From Cladorhizidae sp. MBARI D1340-BT2 (taxonomy: Eukaryota; Porifera; Demospongiae; Poecilosclerida; Cladorhizidae): DNA of 64,000 bases. The stretch covers positions 45,245,165 through 45,309,164 of the forward strand of contig JAQNBH010000009.1 of assembly GCA_028752905.1 (NCBI GenBank), read 5' to 3'. A model generated the notes under the pieces. The model saw only the letters and a program-made list of their open reading frames with translations. It was not told where the DNA came from and searched no databases. Made by a program: the position numbers and the translations under genes. This document shows, piece by piece, positions 11,001-26,000 of this stretch (the first letter of the stretch is position 1; every line of letters starts with the position of its first letter).

Positions 11001-14000
11001 GCACACCTCACTGGTCACACACATGCACACACTAGCACACCTCACTGGTCACACATACATGCACACACTAGCACACCTCACTGGTCACACATACATGCAC
11101 ACACTAGCACACTCACTGCTGCCCTCCATGTGTATCACACCCACAGATGGTGTGAAAGTACTCTGGCCTTCTTCCCAGCCACTCTGCGGCACTCCTGTTC
11201 CACACCTCTCCCTTCCCTCCAGCTGCTGGCTAAGGTGGAGGATGAAGCCAAGCGCTTCCAACTTTCCTCTGAGATCGAGCAGACACGCCTCTTTACTGAG
11301 ACTGAGTCCACTTCTCTCTTCTTGTGGTCTGTAGTGCTGATGGTGTAATATGTGGTGTGGTGTAATGCCGGTGGTGTGACATGTGGTATAGTGCTGGTGG
11401 TGTGGAGTAGTAGTGTGGTGTAATGCTGGTGGTGTGGTGCAGTGCTGGTGTGGTGGTGCAGTGCTGGTGGTGTGGTGGTGTGGTGCAGTGCTGGTGGTGT
11501 GGTTCAGGTGGTGTGGTATAGTGCTGGTGGTGTAGTGCAGTGTTGGTGGTGTGATGCAGTGCAGGTGGTGAGGTGGTGCAGTGCTGGTGGTGTGGTGCAG
11601 TGCTGGTGGTGGTGTGCTGTGGTGTGGTGCAGGTGGTGTGGTATAGTAATTAGTATGTACATGTTCATATATACTGTACATAAGTGTGTGCACCTCCTAC
11701 AGGTGTAGTCGTTGTGTTGGCCACCTTGCATGCATGCATATATACTGCACACTTGGCTCCACACAGTGTGCTGTGGAAGTTGGTGGTGGAGACTGGCACT
11801 GTCAGTTCAGTTCTTGTCAAGATTGCTCAGCGCACACAGCCCAAGAAAATGGCAGCATTCATGCGGCAATTTGTGGACTATGTCATTCTCTCCCTCCCTC
11901 CAGCCACGTCCACCCTCACTTACCTGGACACTGTGAGTGTACACGTATGTCATACTTGTCCTGATCTAACAGGACGTCCTGTCTGAGTGTGCAGGCAGTG
12001 AAGTGGATGAACGAACTAGTGTGGAAGTACAACCTCTTCCCATTGGACAGACTTGTCATGTGCATGGTAGGGAACCTAGTCCATGTGTTATTTCCTGATG
12101 GGGGTGGCATATTTGCTGCTGTGATAGATTCTGCGAGGCTATGACTCGGAGCAGATGATGAAGTGTCTGAGCTTGGTGCAGGCCTTGCTCAACCAGAATG
12201 AAGAGCTGCTCACACGTGTGGATGCACTGGTCGCCGAGGTATGACTTGACACTCTCACCTGCCTTGCATGGTCTAAAAAATAGAAGATATATACATGTAG
12301 ATGAGAGATTGTGTAGACATCAGCCATGTTGTCTCTCTGGCTAACAGTGTGTGCTATGTACAGAGTGGAAGTCCACACGTGTGTACTGTATCACTGTTTG
12401 TATTGTAATCTGTGCTCATGTAGGTCCCAGCTGATTATTGGAACCAGCCGGAGTGGTCTAATAAGCATATGGCTTATCTCCAGGTAAGTTCCCCTTCCTT
12501 TCCTCATGGATGCCAATATCCTCACCTCATGTTTCCAGAGGTTTCCTGAGCAGTTCCAGCCCATAGAGCCAGGGACCTCCCCACTGCCCAAGACCAACAC
12601 TATGCCTATGTACTTCGGTGAGTGCTACTTTTCCTTCCTTTACTGACACTGCATAGTGAATGTTATGCTCACATGTTTGTGCTGTTTACAGGAAACCTCT
12701 GTCTACGATTCCTCCCTGTGAGTTTAGGCCCTGGAATTCCTCTGTTTTTTATACTGTTCATCGCACTGAATGTCTGCAATGCACAATTCCCATTCCTCAA
12801 TTACAGGTCCTGGACCTGTTAATTCATCGCTTCCTGGAGCTGCCCATACTTGCTGCGGCCTACTTGGAAGGCTTGCTGGTCTCTTACGGACCACTCTACA
12901 AGTTCCATGGTTTGTGACAATTTGTTTGCCTGCTCTTTCTTTAATTAAGGAACTAGCAAGGACAAGTGAGTTGGGCATGACGTGGTGGGTGTTTCTTAAG
13001 CAAGAGCTGTGGCGTGTTCTTCACTGGCTGTTGTTGCTCTGTGCTCCTCACTTGCCACAGACCAGCCGGTGTCCTTCCTCTATACTACACTGCATTACTA
13101 CTACAAGTCTCTGATGCTCAACATGCACTGGAAGAAGGTGGTGGTGGCCGCTGTCACAGGTCAGCCCCTCCCCCCCCCCCAGCACACACTGCGGTGGCTG
13201 ATGCACTTATAATGTCTCTCTGTTTCTGTTGCAAGGTGCCCAGAAAGAACTGCATCCCTTCACTTGGTTGGTTGTTGTGTTTGCCATGATATTCCATCTC
13301 CCACATTCCAACATCCTGTGACTGCATGTGTTGGGTAGGTACTTCACCAGTGAATCTGCCGACTATCTCATGAAAGAGGGCAAGACCATGTGGAATCCTT
13401 CTCCCGCCTACTTCTCTCTAGTTATCCAGAGACTAGTTCAAGGTCGGTACTTTACCTCTGCATTCACCCACACACCTCTTACTCTTCTTTGTCTTACACT
13501 ATCTCTCCATCTTTACCCATTCTCCCTTTCCCATCTTATGAACCTTGTCTTGCTTGAATCCATCCCTCTTCCTCCTCACCTGCTCTCCCGCTTCCTCCTC
13601 GCCCGCATTTCCCTCTTCCCCCTCATCTATCACCTGCGTTCCCCTTCTCACGTCCCTCCCTCTTCCTCCTCACCTGTCCCTCTCTCTTCCTCCTCACTTG
13701 TACTCCCTCTTCCTCCTCGCCTGTCCCTCTCTCTTCCTCCTCACCTGTTCCTCTCTCTTCCTCCTCACCTGTCCCTCTCTCTTCCTCCTCACCTGTCCCT
13801 CTCTCTTCCTCCTCACCTGTCCCTCTCTCTTCCTCCTCACCTGTTCCTCTCTCTTCCTCCTCACCTGTCCCTCTCTCTTCCTCCTCACCTGTCCCTCTCT
13901 CTTCCTCCTCACCTGTCCCTCTCTCTTCCTCCTCACCTGTCCCTCTCTCTTCCTCCTCACCTGTCCCTCTCTCTTCCTCCTCACCTGTCCCTCTCGCTTC

Positions 14001-17000
14001 CTCCTCACTCGTCCGCCCCTTTAGGCCTGCAACCATTCAACCCTGCATTTCCTGTTCACTCTTGTGACTGGCACTTCAGCGAGTTCTCTAGTTCCCTCAC
14101 CTTCTCTCTTTATACTTGCTGTGTGGAACTGATGGCTCTGCCTCTGTCTGGAGAAATCATTTCCAAGCGGCTACTGAAGGCCCTCTATGAAAAGTAAGTT
14201 AGTGACTGGCCTACTCTTATTCATCATATTGTGTAAACCATCAGAAATGCCTGTGGGGCTGCCACTATGACTGGCAGGTGTCTAATCATACCACTGCTAC
14301 AGGTATGACTGGCATGTGTCTAATCATACCACATGCTACAGGTATGACTAGCATGTGTCTAATCATACCACTGCTACAGGTATGACTGGCATGTGTCTGA
14401 TCATACCACTGCTAGAGGTATGACTGGCAGGTGTCTAATCATACCACTGCTAGATGTATGACTGGAAGGTGTCTAATCATACCACTGCTAGATGTATGAC
14501 TGGAAGGTGTCTAATCATACCACTGCTAGAGGTATGACTGGCATGGGTCTAATCATACCAATGCTATGACTGGCATCTGTCTAACCATACTACTAATATG
14601 GACTAGCATGTGTCTAATCATACTACTATTATGACTGGCATGTGTATAATCATACTACTATTATGACTAGCATGTGACTAATCATACTACTATTATGACT
14701 GGCATGTGTCTAATCATACTACTATTATGACTAGCGTGTGTCTAATCATACTACTATTATGACTGGCATGTGTCTAATCATACTACTATGACTGGCATGT
14801 GACTAATCATACTACTATTATGACTAGCATGTGTCTAATCATACTACTATTATGACTAGCATGTGTCTAATCATACTACTATTATGACTGGCATGTGTCT
14901 AATCATACTACTATTATGACTGGCATGTGTCTAATCATACTACTATTATGACTAGCATGTGACTAATCATACTACTATTATGACTGGCATGTGTCTAATC
15001 ATACTACTATTATGACTAGCATGTGACTAATCATACTACTATTATGACTGGCATGTGTCTAATCATACTACTATTATGACTGGCATGTGTCTAATCATAC
15101 TACTATTATGACTAGCATGTGTCTAATCATACTACTATTATGACTGGCATGTGTCTAATCATACTACTATTATGACTGGCATGTGTCTAATCATACTACT
15201 ATTATGACTGGCATGTGTCTAATCATACTACTATTATGACTGGCATGTGACTAATCATACTACTATTATGACTGGCATGTGACTAATCATACTACTATTA
15301 TGACTAGCATGTGTCTAATCATACTACTATTATGACTGGCATGTGACTAATCATACTACTATTATGATTAGCATGTGTCTAAACATACTACTATTATGAC
15401 TAGCATGTGTCTAATCATACTACTATTATGACTAGCATGTGACTAATCATACTACTACTATTATGACTAGCATGTGTCTAATCATACTACTATTATGACT
15501 GGCATGTGACTAATCATACTACTATTATGATTAGCATGTGTCTAAACATACTACTATTATGACTAGCATGTGTCTAATCATACTACTATTATGACTAGCA
15601 TGTGTCTAATCATACTACTATTATGACTGGCATGTGACTAATCATACTACTATTATGATTAGCATGTGTCTAATCATACTACTATTATGACTAGCATGTG
15701 ACTAATCATACTACTATTATGACTAGCATGTGTCTAATCATACTACTATTATGACTAGCATGTGTCTAATCATACTACTATTATGACTAGCATGTGACTA
15801 ATCATACTACTATTATGACTGGCATGTGACTAATCATACTACTATTATGACTAGCATGTGTCTAATCATACTACTATTATGACTAGCATGTGACTAATCA
15901 TACTACTATTATGACTGGCATGTGACTAATCATACTACTATTATGACTGGCATGTGTCTAATCATACTACTATTATGACTGGCATGTGACTAATCATACT
16001 ACTATTATGACTAGCATGTGTCTAATCATACTACTATTATGACTAGCATGTGTCTAATCATACTAATATTATGACTAGCATGTGTCTAATCATACTACTA
16101 TTATGACTGGCATGTGTCTAATCATGCTACTATTATGACTAGCATGTGTCTAATCATACTAATATTATGACTAGCATGTGTCTAATCATACTACTATTAT
16201 GACTGGCATGTGTCTAATCATACTACTATTATGACTAGCATGTGTCTAATCATACTACTATTATGACTAGCATGTGTCTAATCATACTACTATTATGACT
16301 AGCATGTGTCTAATCATACTACTATTATGACTAGCATGTGTCTAATCATACTACTATTATGACTAGCATGTGTCTAATCATACTACTATTATGACTGGCA
16401 TGTGACTAATCATACTACTATTATGACTAGCATGTGTCTAATCATACTACTATTATGACTGGCATGTGTCTAATCATACTACTATTATGACTGGCATGTG
16501 TCTAATCATACTACTATTATGACTAGCATGTGTCTAATCATACTACTATTATGACTAGCATGTGTCTAATCATACTACTATTATGACTGGCATGTGTCTA
16601 ATCATACTACTATTATGACTAGCATGTGTCTAATCATACTACTATTATGACTAGCATGTGTCTAATCATACTACTATTATGACTAGCATGTGTCTAATCA
16701 TACTACTATTATGACTGGCATGTGACTAATCATACTACTATTATGACTAGCATGTGACTAATCATACTACTATTATGACTGGCATCTGACTAATCATACT
16801 ACTATTATGATTAGCATGTGTCTAATCATACTACTATTATGACTGGCATGTGTCTAATCATACTACTATTATGACTAGCATGTGACTAATCATACTACTA
16901 TTATGACTAGCATGTGTCTAATCATACTACTATTATGATTGGCATGTGTCTAATCATACTACTATTATGACTAGCATGTGTCTAATCATACTACTATTAT

Positions 17001-20000
17001 GACTGGCATGTGTCTAATCATACTACTATTATGACTGGCATGTGTCTAATCATACTACTATTATGACTAGCATGTGACTAATCATACTACTATTATGACT
17101 AGCATGTGACTAATCATACTACTATTATGACTAGCATGTGTCTAATCATACTACTATTATGACTAGCATGTGTCTAATCATACTACTATTATGATTGGCA
17201 TGTGTCTAATCATACTACTATTATGACTAGCATGTGTCTAATCATACTACTATTATGACTAGCATGTGACTAATCATACTACTATTATGACTAGCATGTG
17301 TCTAATCATACTACTATTATGATTGGCATGTGTCTAATCATACTACTATTATGACTAGCATGTGTCTAATCATACTACTATTATGACTGGCATGTGTCTA
17401 ATCATACTACTATTATGACTAGCATGTGACTAATCATACTACTATTATGACTAGCATGTGTCTAATCATACTACTATTATGACTAGCATGTGTCTAATCA
17501 TACTACTATTATGACTAGCATGTGTCTAATCATACTACTATTATGACTGGCATGTGTCTAATCATACTACTATTATGACTAGCATGTGTCTAATCATACT
17601 ACTATTATGACTGGCATGTGTCTAATCATACTACTATTATGACTAGCATGTGACTAATCATACTACTATTATGACTAGCATGTGTCTAATCGTACTACTA
17701 TTATGACTAGCATGTGTCTAATCATACTACTATTATGACTGGCATGTGTCTAATCATACTACTATTATGACTAGCATGTGTCTAATCATACTACTATTAT
17801 GACTAGCATGTGACTAATCATACTACTATTATGATTGGCATGTGTCTAATCATACTACTATTATGACTAGCATGTGTCTAATCATACTACTATTATGACT
17901 AGCATGTGACTAATCATACTACTATTATGACTAGCATGTGTCTAATCATACTACTATTATGACTAGCATGTGTCTAATCATACTACTATTATGACTGGCA
18001 TGTGACTAATCATACTACTATTATGACTAGCATGTGTCTAATCGTACTACTATTATGACTAGCATGTGTCTAATCATACTACTATTATGACTGGCATGTG
18101 TCTAATCATACTACTATTATGACTAGCATGTGTCTAATCGTACTACTATTATGACTAGCATGTGTCTAATCATACTACTATTATGACTGGCATGTGTCTA
18201 ATCATACTACTATTATGACTAGCATGTGTATAATCATACTACTATCATGACTAGCATGTGTCTAATCATACTACTATTATGACTGGCATGTGTCTAATCA
18301 TACTACTATTATGACTGGCATGTGTCTAATCATACTACTATTATGACTAGCATGTGTCTAATCATACTACTATTATGATTAGCATGTGTCTAATCATACT
18401 ACTATTATGACTAGCATGTGTCTAATCATACTACTATTATGACTGGCATGTGTCTAATCATACTACTATTATGACTAGCATGTGTCTAATCATACTACTA
18501 TTATGACTGGCATGTGTCTAATCATACTACTATTATGACTGGCATGTGTCTAATCATACTACTATTATGACTAGCATGTGTCTAATCATACTACTATTAT
18601 GACTAGCATGTGTCTAATCATACTACTATTATGACTGGCATGTGTCTAATCATACTACTATTATGACTGGCATGTGACTAATCATACTACTATTATGACT
18701 GGCATGTGACTAATCATACTACTATTATGACTAGCATGTGTCTAATCATACTACTATTATGACTGGCATGTGTCTAATCATACTACTATTATGACTAGCA
18801 TGTGTCTAATCATACTACTATTATGACTAGCATGTGTCTAATCATACTACTATTATGACTAGCATGTGACTAATCATACTACTATTATGACTGGCATGTG
18901 ACTAAGCATACTACTATTATGACTAGCATGTGACTAATCATACTACTATTATGACTGGCATGTGTCTAATCATACTACTATGGCATGTGACTAATCATAC
19001 TACTATTATGACTGGCATGTGTCTAATCATACTACTATTATGACTGGCATGTGACTAATCATACTACTATTATGACTAGCATGTGTCTAATCATACTACT
19101 ATTATGACTGGCATGTGACTAATCATACTACTATTATGACTGGCATGTGTCTAATCATACTACTATTATGACTAGCATGTGACTAATCATACTACTATTA
19201 TGACTGGCATGTGACTAATCATACTACTATTATGACTAGCATGTGTCTAATCATACTACTATTATGACTAGCATGTGACTAATCATACTACTATTATGAC
19301 TGGCATGTGTCTAATCATACTACTATTATGACTGGCATGTGACTAATCATACTACTATTATGACTGGAATGTGACTAATCATACTACTAATATGGACTAG
19401 CATGTGTCTAATCATACTACTATTATGACTGGCATGTGACTAATCATACTACTATTATGACTGGCATGTGTCTAATCATACTACTATTATGACTAGCATG
19501 TGTCTAATCATACTACTATTATGACTAGCATGTGACTAATCATACTACTATTATGACTAGCATGTGACTAATCATACTACTATTATGACTGGCATGTGTC
19601 TAATCATACTACTATTATGACTAGCATGTGTCTAATCATACTACTATTATGACTAGCATGTGTCTAATCATACTACTATTATGACTAGCATGTGTCTAAT
19701 CATACTACTATTATGACTGGCATGTGTCTAATCATACTACTATTATGACTGGCATGTGACTAATCATACTACTATTATGACTAGCATGTGTCTAATCATA
19801 CTACTATTATGACTGGCATGTGTCTAATCATACTACTATTATGACTAGCATGTGTCTAATCATACTACTATTATGACTAGCATGTGTCTAATCATACTAC
19901 TATTATGACTGGCATGTGACTAATCATACTACTATTATGACTAGCATGTGTCTAATCATACTACTATTATGACTGGCATGTGACTAATCATACTACTATT

Positions 20001-23000
20001 ATGACTAGCATGTGACTAATCATACTACTATTATGACTAGCATGTGTCTAATCATACTACTATTATGACTGGCATGTGACTAATCATACTACTAATATGG
20101 ACTAGCATGTGTCTAATCATACTACTATTATGACTGGCATGTGACTAATCATACTACTATTATGACTGGCATGTGTCCAATCTTATAGTACAGCAGATAA
20201 GTGAAATATTAGAGCGAATTGTGCTTGATGATACAAGCATGAGCTTTGGCACACTGTTAGAGCATGTCCTAAGGAAGATTTTTGGCTATAGGGTATCACA
20301 GATTTCTCTTACGGCAACAATGGCAGCCATTTTCCAAAATGGCCGCCACCGGTTGTTATTTTACCAGTATCTCTGGTTCTAGACCACCTAGGATAGGATC
20401 TTGATTCATGTGGCTAATCTACATTTCCTTAGGGCATGCTCTAACTGGTGCCAAAGCTCATGCTTGTATCATCAAATCACAATTCATTCACATATCTGCC
20501 AGACTATTACTACTATTATGACTATCATGTGTCTAAATTACTGTCATGTGTCTAATCATAGTGCTACTACTATGACTGGCATGTGCCTACTAGTATGACT
20601 GGCAAGTGCCTACTAGTATGACTGGCAAGTGCCTACTAGTATGACTGGCAAGTGCCTACTAGTATGACTGGCATGTGCCTACTAGTATGACTGGCATGTG
20701 CCTACTAGTATGACTGGCATGTGTCTACTACTATGACTGGCATGTGCCTACTAGTATGACTGGCATGTGCCTACTAGTATGACTGGCATGTGCCTACTAG
20801 TATGACTGGCATGTGTCTACTAGTATGACTGGCATGTGCCTACTAGTATGACTGGCATGTGTCTACTACTATGACTGGCATGTGCCTACTAGTATAACTT
20901 GCATGTGCCTACTAGTATGACTGGCATGTGCCTACTAGTATGACTTGCATGTGCCTACTAGTATGACTGGCATGTGCCTACTAGTATGACTGGCATGTGC
21001 CTACTAGTATGACTGGCATGTGCCTACTACTATGACTGGCATGTGCCTACTAGTATGACTGGCATGTGCCTACTAGTATGACTGGCATGTGTCTACTAGT
21101 ATGACTGGCATGTGCCTACTAGTATGACTGGCATGTGCCTACTAGTATGACTGGCATGTGCCTACTAGTATGACTGGCATGTGTCTACTAGTATGACTTG
21201 CATGTGCCTACTAGTATGACTGGCATGTGCCTACTAGTATGACTGGCATGTGCCTACTAGTATGACTGGCATGTGCCTACTAGTATGACTGGCATGTTCC
21301 TACTAGTATGACTGGCATGTGCCTACTACTATGACTGGCATGTGTCTACTAGTATGACTGGCATGTGCCTACTAGTATGACTTGCATGTGTCTACTAGTA
21401 TTACTGGCATGTGCCTACTAGTATGACTTGCATGTGCCTACTAGTATGACTTGCATGTGCCTACTAGTATGACTTGCATGTGCCTACTAGTATGACTGGC
21501 ATGTGCCTACTAGTATGACTGGCATGTGCCTACTACTATGACTGGCATGTGTCTACTAGTATGACTGGCATGTGTCTACTAGTATGACTTGCATGTGCCT
21601 ACTAGTATGACTTGCATGTGCCTACTAGTATGACTGGCATGTGCCTACTAGTATGACTGGCATGTGCCTACTACTATGACTGGCATGTGTCTACTAGTAT
21701 GACTGGCATGTGCCTACTAGTATGACTTGCATGTGTCTACTACAGTAGTATGACTGGCATGTGCCTACTAGTATGACTGGCATGTGCCTACTAGTATGAC
21801 TTGCATGTGTCTACTAGTATGACTGGCATGTGCCTACTAGTATGACTGGCATGTGCCTACTAGTATGACTTGCATGTGCCTACTAGTATGACTTGCATGT
21901 GTCTACTAGTATGACTGGCATGTGTCTACTAGTATGACTGGCATGTGCCTACTAGTATGACTGGCATGTGCCTACTAGTATGACTGGCATGTGTCTACTA
22001 GTATGACTGGCATGTGCCTACTAGTATGACTGGCATGTGCCTACTAGTATGACTGGCATGTGTCTACTAGTATGACTGGCATGTGCCTACTAGTATGACT
22101 GGCATGTGCCTACTAGTATGACTGGCATGTGCCTACTACTATGACTGGCATGTGTCTACTAGTATGACTGGCATGTGTCTACTAGTATGACTTGCATGTG
22201 CCTACTACTGAGTACTAGTATGACTTGCATGTGCCTACTAGTATGACTTGCATGTGTCTATGTGTGTCCTTGTAGAGCCAAGAACACGCATCAGGATGAT
22301 GATCACACTGTTTTGGCGTGGATCAACGTCCTTGGACTCGCCTTTGTCTCCATGCCTGTAAGTCAGCCCGTTCTTCTGACCTAGCATCATGGTTCCCCGC
22401 AATGTCTCATCATGCACTGTACTTTCGCAGGAGCCCTTCCATAGTGTTGTGTACGAGGAGGTTCTGGAGGTTCTCAGTGGTCCTGAGGTGGAGCCGCAGT
22501 GCACCACCAGCCTGGACCCCCAAGTCCCCCTGCCTTCCATGCACTGCCTGGTGGGGCCCAAGTCTCGTGCTGGCTGCCTCCTCTCTCTCCTGCACTCTTT
22601 CTGGATGCACGCCAACATGGGTCTGCTCCTGAACCTCCCGCGGTGTGTGAGGGGTACATACCGTGTTACTAAACAGTTGAATATTCACTGTTGTTATGGT
22701 TGTTATGGTTGGAATATAATGATGAACAACAGCAGAGTAGGTGTGGCTTCCACTAGACGCTACTCAATCCATGAATATTTCCTTCATAAATATTTTCGTT
22801 TCATATCTGCGAATATTTAAACCCTTGAAAATATCCAGCTATGCGGTATACACATGCAGTGACCTGCAGATGTGCAGTGACCTGCAGTGTATAGACGTGC
22901 AGTGACCTGCAGTGTATAGACGTGCAGTGACCTGCAGTGTATAGATGTGCAGTGACCTGCAGTGTATAGATGTGCAGTGACCTGCAGTGTATAGACGTGC

Positions 23001-26000
23001 AGTGACCTGCAGTGTATAGATGTGCAGTGACCTGCAGTGTATAGACGTGCAGTGACCTGCAGTGTATAGATGTGCAGTGACCTGCAGTGTATAGATGTGC
23101 AGTGACCTGCAGTGTATAGACGTGCAGTGACCTGCAGTGTATAGATGTGCAGTGACCTGCAGTGTATAGATGTGCAGTGACCTGCAGTGTATAGACGTGC
23201 AGTGACCTGCAGTGTATAGATGTGCAGTGACCTGCAGTGTATAGATGTGCAGTGACCTGCAGTGTATAGACGTGCAGTGACCTACAGTGTATAGACGTGC
23301 AGTGACCTGCAGTGGTGTGGACATGGAGTGACCTGAAGCTACATCTCTGTTTCCCCAGATCGGTGTGTCTGACTGCAGTATAGATTTTCTCTGCCTCTGA
23401 CATTCCTCTAGCAACATTGAATATATATATCATGCTCCTGTCAAGTTTGAAATTTGCGTGGAGCAACTATAGCTGTGAAAGAAGATCATCCTTTACTAAT
23501 ATACCTCATCATTATCACCATCTTCCTGCTCTCGTCCACCACTCCAAAGCAACTGTTCTAACTTGCTATATACTTGATAGTCTTCCTGGTTAAATCTGTG
23601 TGAAATGCAGTTGATAACAGTATCAAGACATTCAAAGTAAATGGCACGACAGTAAATTTCTGGTGTGGCTGCAGCTGTACCACTGGTGCTGTGAGAGTCG
23701 AGGTGTTGTGGAGGTCTCCTACGCAGTAGTTACTGGCTCTTCAATATCGCATTCGGCTTCTTCTTTTGTTACACGCTGCCAGAATAGAATGTAGCTTTCA
23801 TCTGACCTCATTGATTGCATAGGGTCACATAGAATGTGAAAGATTCATGCAATCAAGGAGCAATATTCATATAACATGCTATCATTACCCATCAACAACA
23901 CATCACAAATAAAACTATCCTGCACAAACATCTCATATAATTATGTTCTACACAAGTGTGTCCACTCACTAATTAAACTACAAATGAGTACCTACAGAGC
24001 TATGGCTACCAATCAACAAGTCAGCACCATAATTATAGCTATCATTACCAATCAACAATATCTATCCTGCAAACATCTCGATATACATAATTAAGTACTA
24101 CACAAATGTGATTATATACACAAAAACACCTACAAGCTATCACTAGCAATCAACAAGTCATTATCATACTAATAATGACTTCTACACCTTCAGGGTAGTT
24201 AATGTCATGCCAAGTGTAATCCTTATGAAGCACTCGTCTTTGTGCACTGCAGAGTCTTGCTTAAGTTGTCAGATTGCCTTAGAAAGGAGAGTAATAGAGA
24301 AGACACATAGAAATAGCCAAACCTTCTCACCTAACTTGCAACACTATTAATGTGTGCTCTGACTTCAGAGTCATGACGGCCATCCAAAATACTGCCCCAC
24401 AATTCTGAAAGCACTCCGCAGTTAGCAATTAACCTTCTAAAAGTTTGGTTTCACACAGTCAAGCATGTTGGGCAAAGAATCCGAGATCCAACAGTATCTG
24501 GAGATTGCTTAGCGTGAATGGATTTAGACAATTTGACGTTTTGGAGAGCACTACCAAAGCTTGCTGACTTCATAGGTTGTGGGTTGTAGAATTTTCACTG
24601 CTTTTACAATCAGCAATACCCAGACTTAAAGCATGGCCAAAACAATGGGTAAGAAACGGGACTCTTCTGTAAGAATCTTCTCCTTTGCCCCATTTATGCT
24701 TCCTGCCATATTGCCTCCACCATCGTAGCACTGCCTGCAACATCGTGACAAGGTGAGGGTGAAGCCTTGTTAGTGGGTCTTTATGAAGTGTATTGGCTGG
24801 AACAATCTGGAACAATGACACAAACCAATAAAGTCTTCATGAACTGACAGATCTGCTCCAACATGCCTAAAGCATAATACCAGCTGTTCCTTACCAGATG
24901 AATCCACACATTCATCCACCATTTATAAGGTAAAGTAATCGGCACCTTGAATTTGTTCAACTATCCCACGAGGAATGGTGTGAGACACGAGTCTTAACAT
25001 TTCATTCTGGATATCTGGACTTGGGTATTAGTCAGCCTTTCTTTCAGTTGTATCCTAATTGTCCAATGCATAATTATGTTATATATAAGCCTATGTATAA
25101 CGATGACAGATTTGCCAGTTGATCACGACTTCTCAGCAGCAGTAGCTGAATATAATTGCTCTCATGTTGATCATGTCCTCTTAATGCCAATCCCTGTCTG
25201 CCAAGAAACTGCACATGTTGAAGAGTGTTCATCAGCATTCCTCCATTGAGCTTCCTTTCTTCTTGTGTGCTTCATCCAACATTTCTCCAACATTTCTGCC
25301 ATGTGAGCTGGTTATCACTCTAACAGCATCAGCATGGTCGATTGCTGGTGTCTCCTGCATCGACTACAGAGTGGTTTGCATTAAATATAGTTAGTATTAA
25401 AGTAACATGACATGAATTAGCTATAAATAACCAACCTAAATCTTGAAGAATCAGCTTTCCAATTGATATAAACCATGGTTGATGTAGGCTTCCTCTCTTT
25501 TACTATGTAAACCTTTTGGCAGCAAATTCTTTTTGTCTGCCTGAGAACAGTGGAAAGAGAGCACAGAGTCTCTTGGGCTTCTTGATGGTACAACCACCAC
25601 TCTGCAGACCTTGCTGGTTTGAAGCTTCTTTTTTCTCCCTTGCTACCAAAATATCTCAAAGGAAAAGAGGCTGGTGAGGGCCAGAGATATTCTCTTGTGG
25701 TATACTAGCCATGACAGCAAGTTAGTCTTCCAAGCTGAGGAATTGTTACCGCAGTTGCACATTATGTCGTTAGTCTTTTTCCACGCCCACTTTCCCCACT
25801 TTCGCCTATTATATTTATTGGTGCGGCCCAACCTGCTCCTACCCTAGGCTATGCACACACACACACACACACACATTTTGTGTTGTCGTGAATACGCATC
25901 TGCTGATTATTATTTTGTAGTTGGCTGTCGACCAGTGTGAGGCCTGTGGTAAGCGCAGAGTGGCAGCTACTCTTCCTGTGTCACTTGCTTGGTCCAATAC

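Noticed and set aside
7964..11348. Overlapping frames of 70-306 codons rich in HTYMHTLAHLTG
   Set aside because: The 36-bp unit is a multiple of three without stops, so long frames arise automatically. Truncated units shift frame repeatedly and the array lies in a MED23 intron.
13623..14036. Minus-strand EEERGTGEE repeat protein
   Set aside because: Complement of the polypyrimidine intron satellite; the opposite strand is spliced MED23.
22801..23466. Two 190-220-codon minus frames with a CRSLHVYTLQVTAHLYTAG repeat
   Set aside because: 25-bp minisatellite read through in three frames; no start context, intronic.
25921..25950. Short exon-like stretch with acceptor and GTAAGC donor
   Set aside because: The peptide (LAVDQCEACG) does not fit any missing part of MED23 and the phase is unconstrained.
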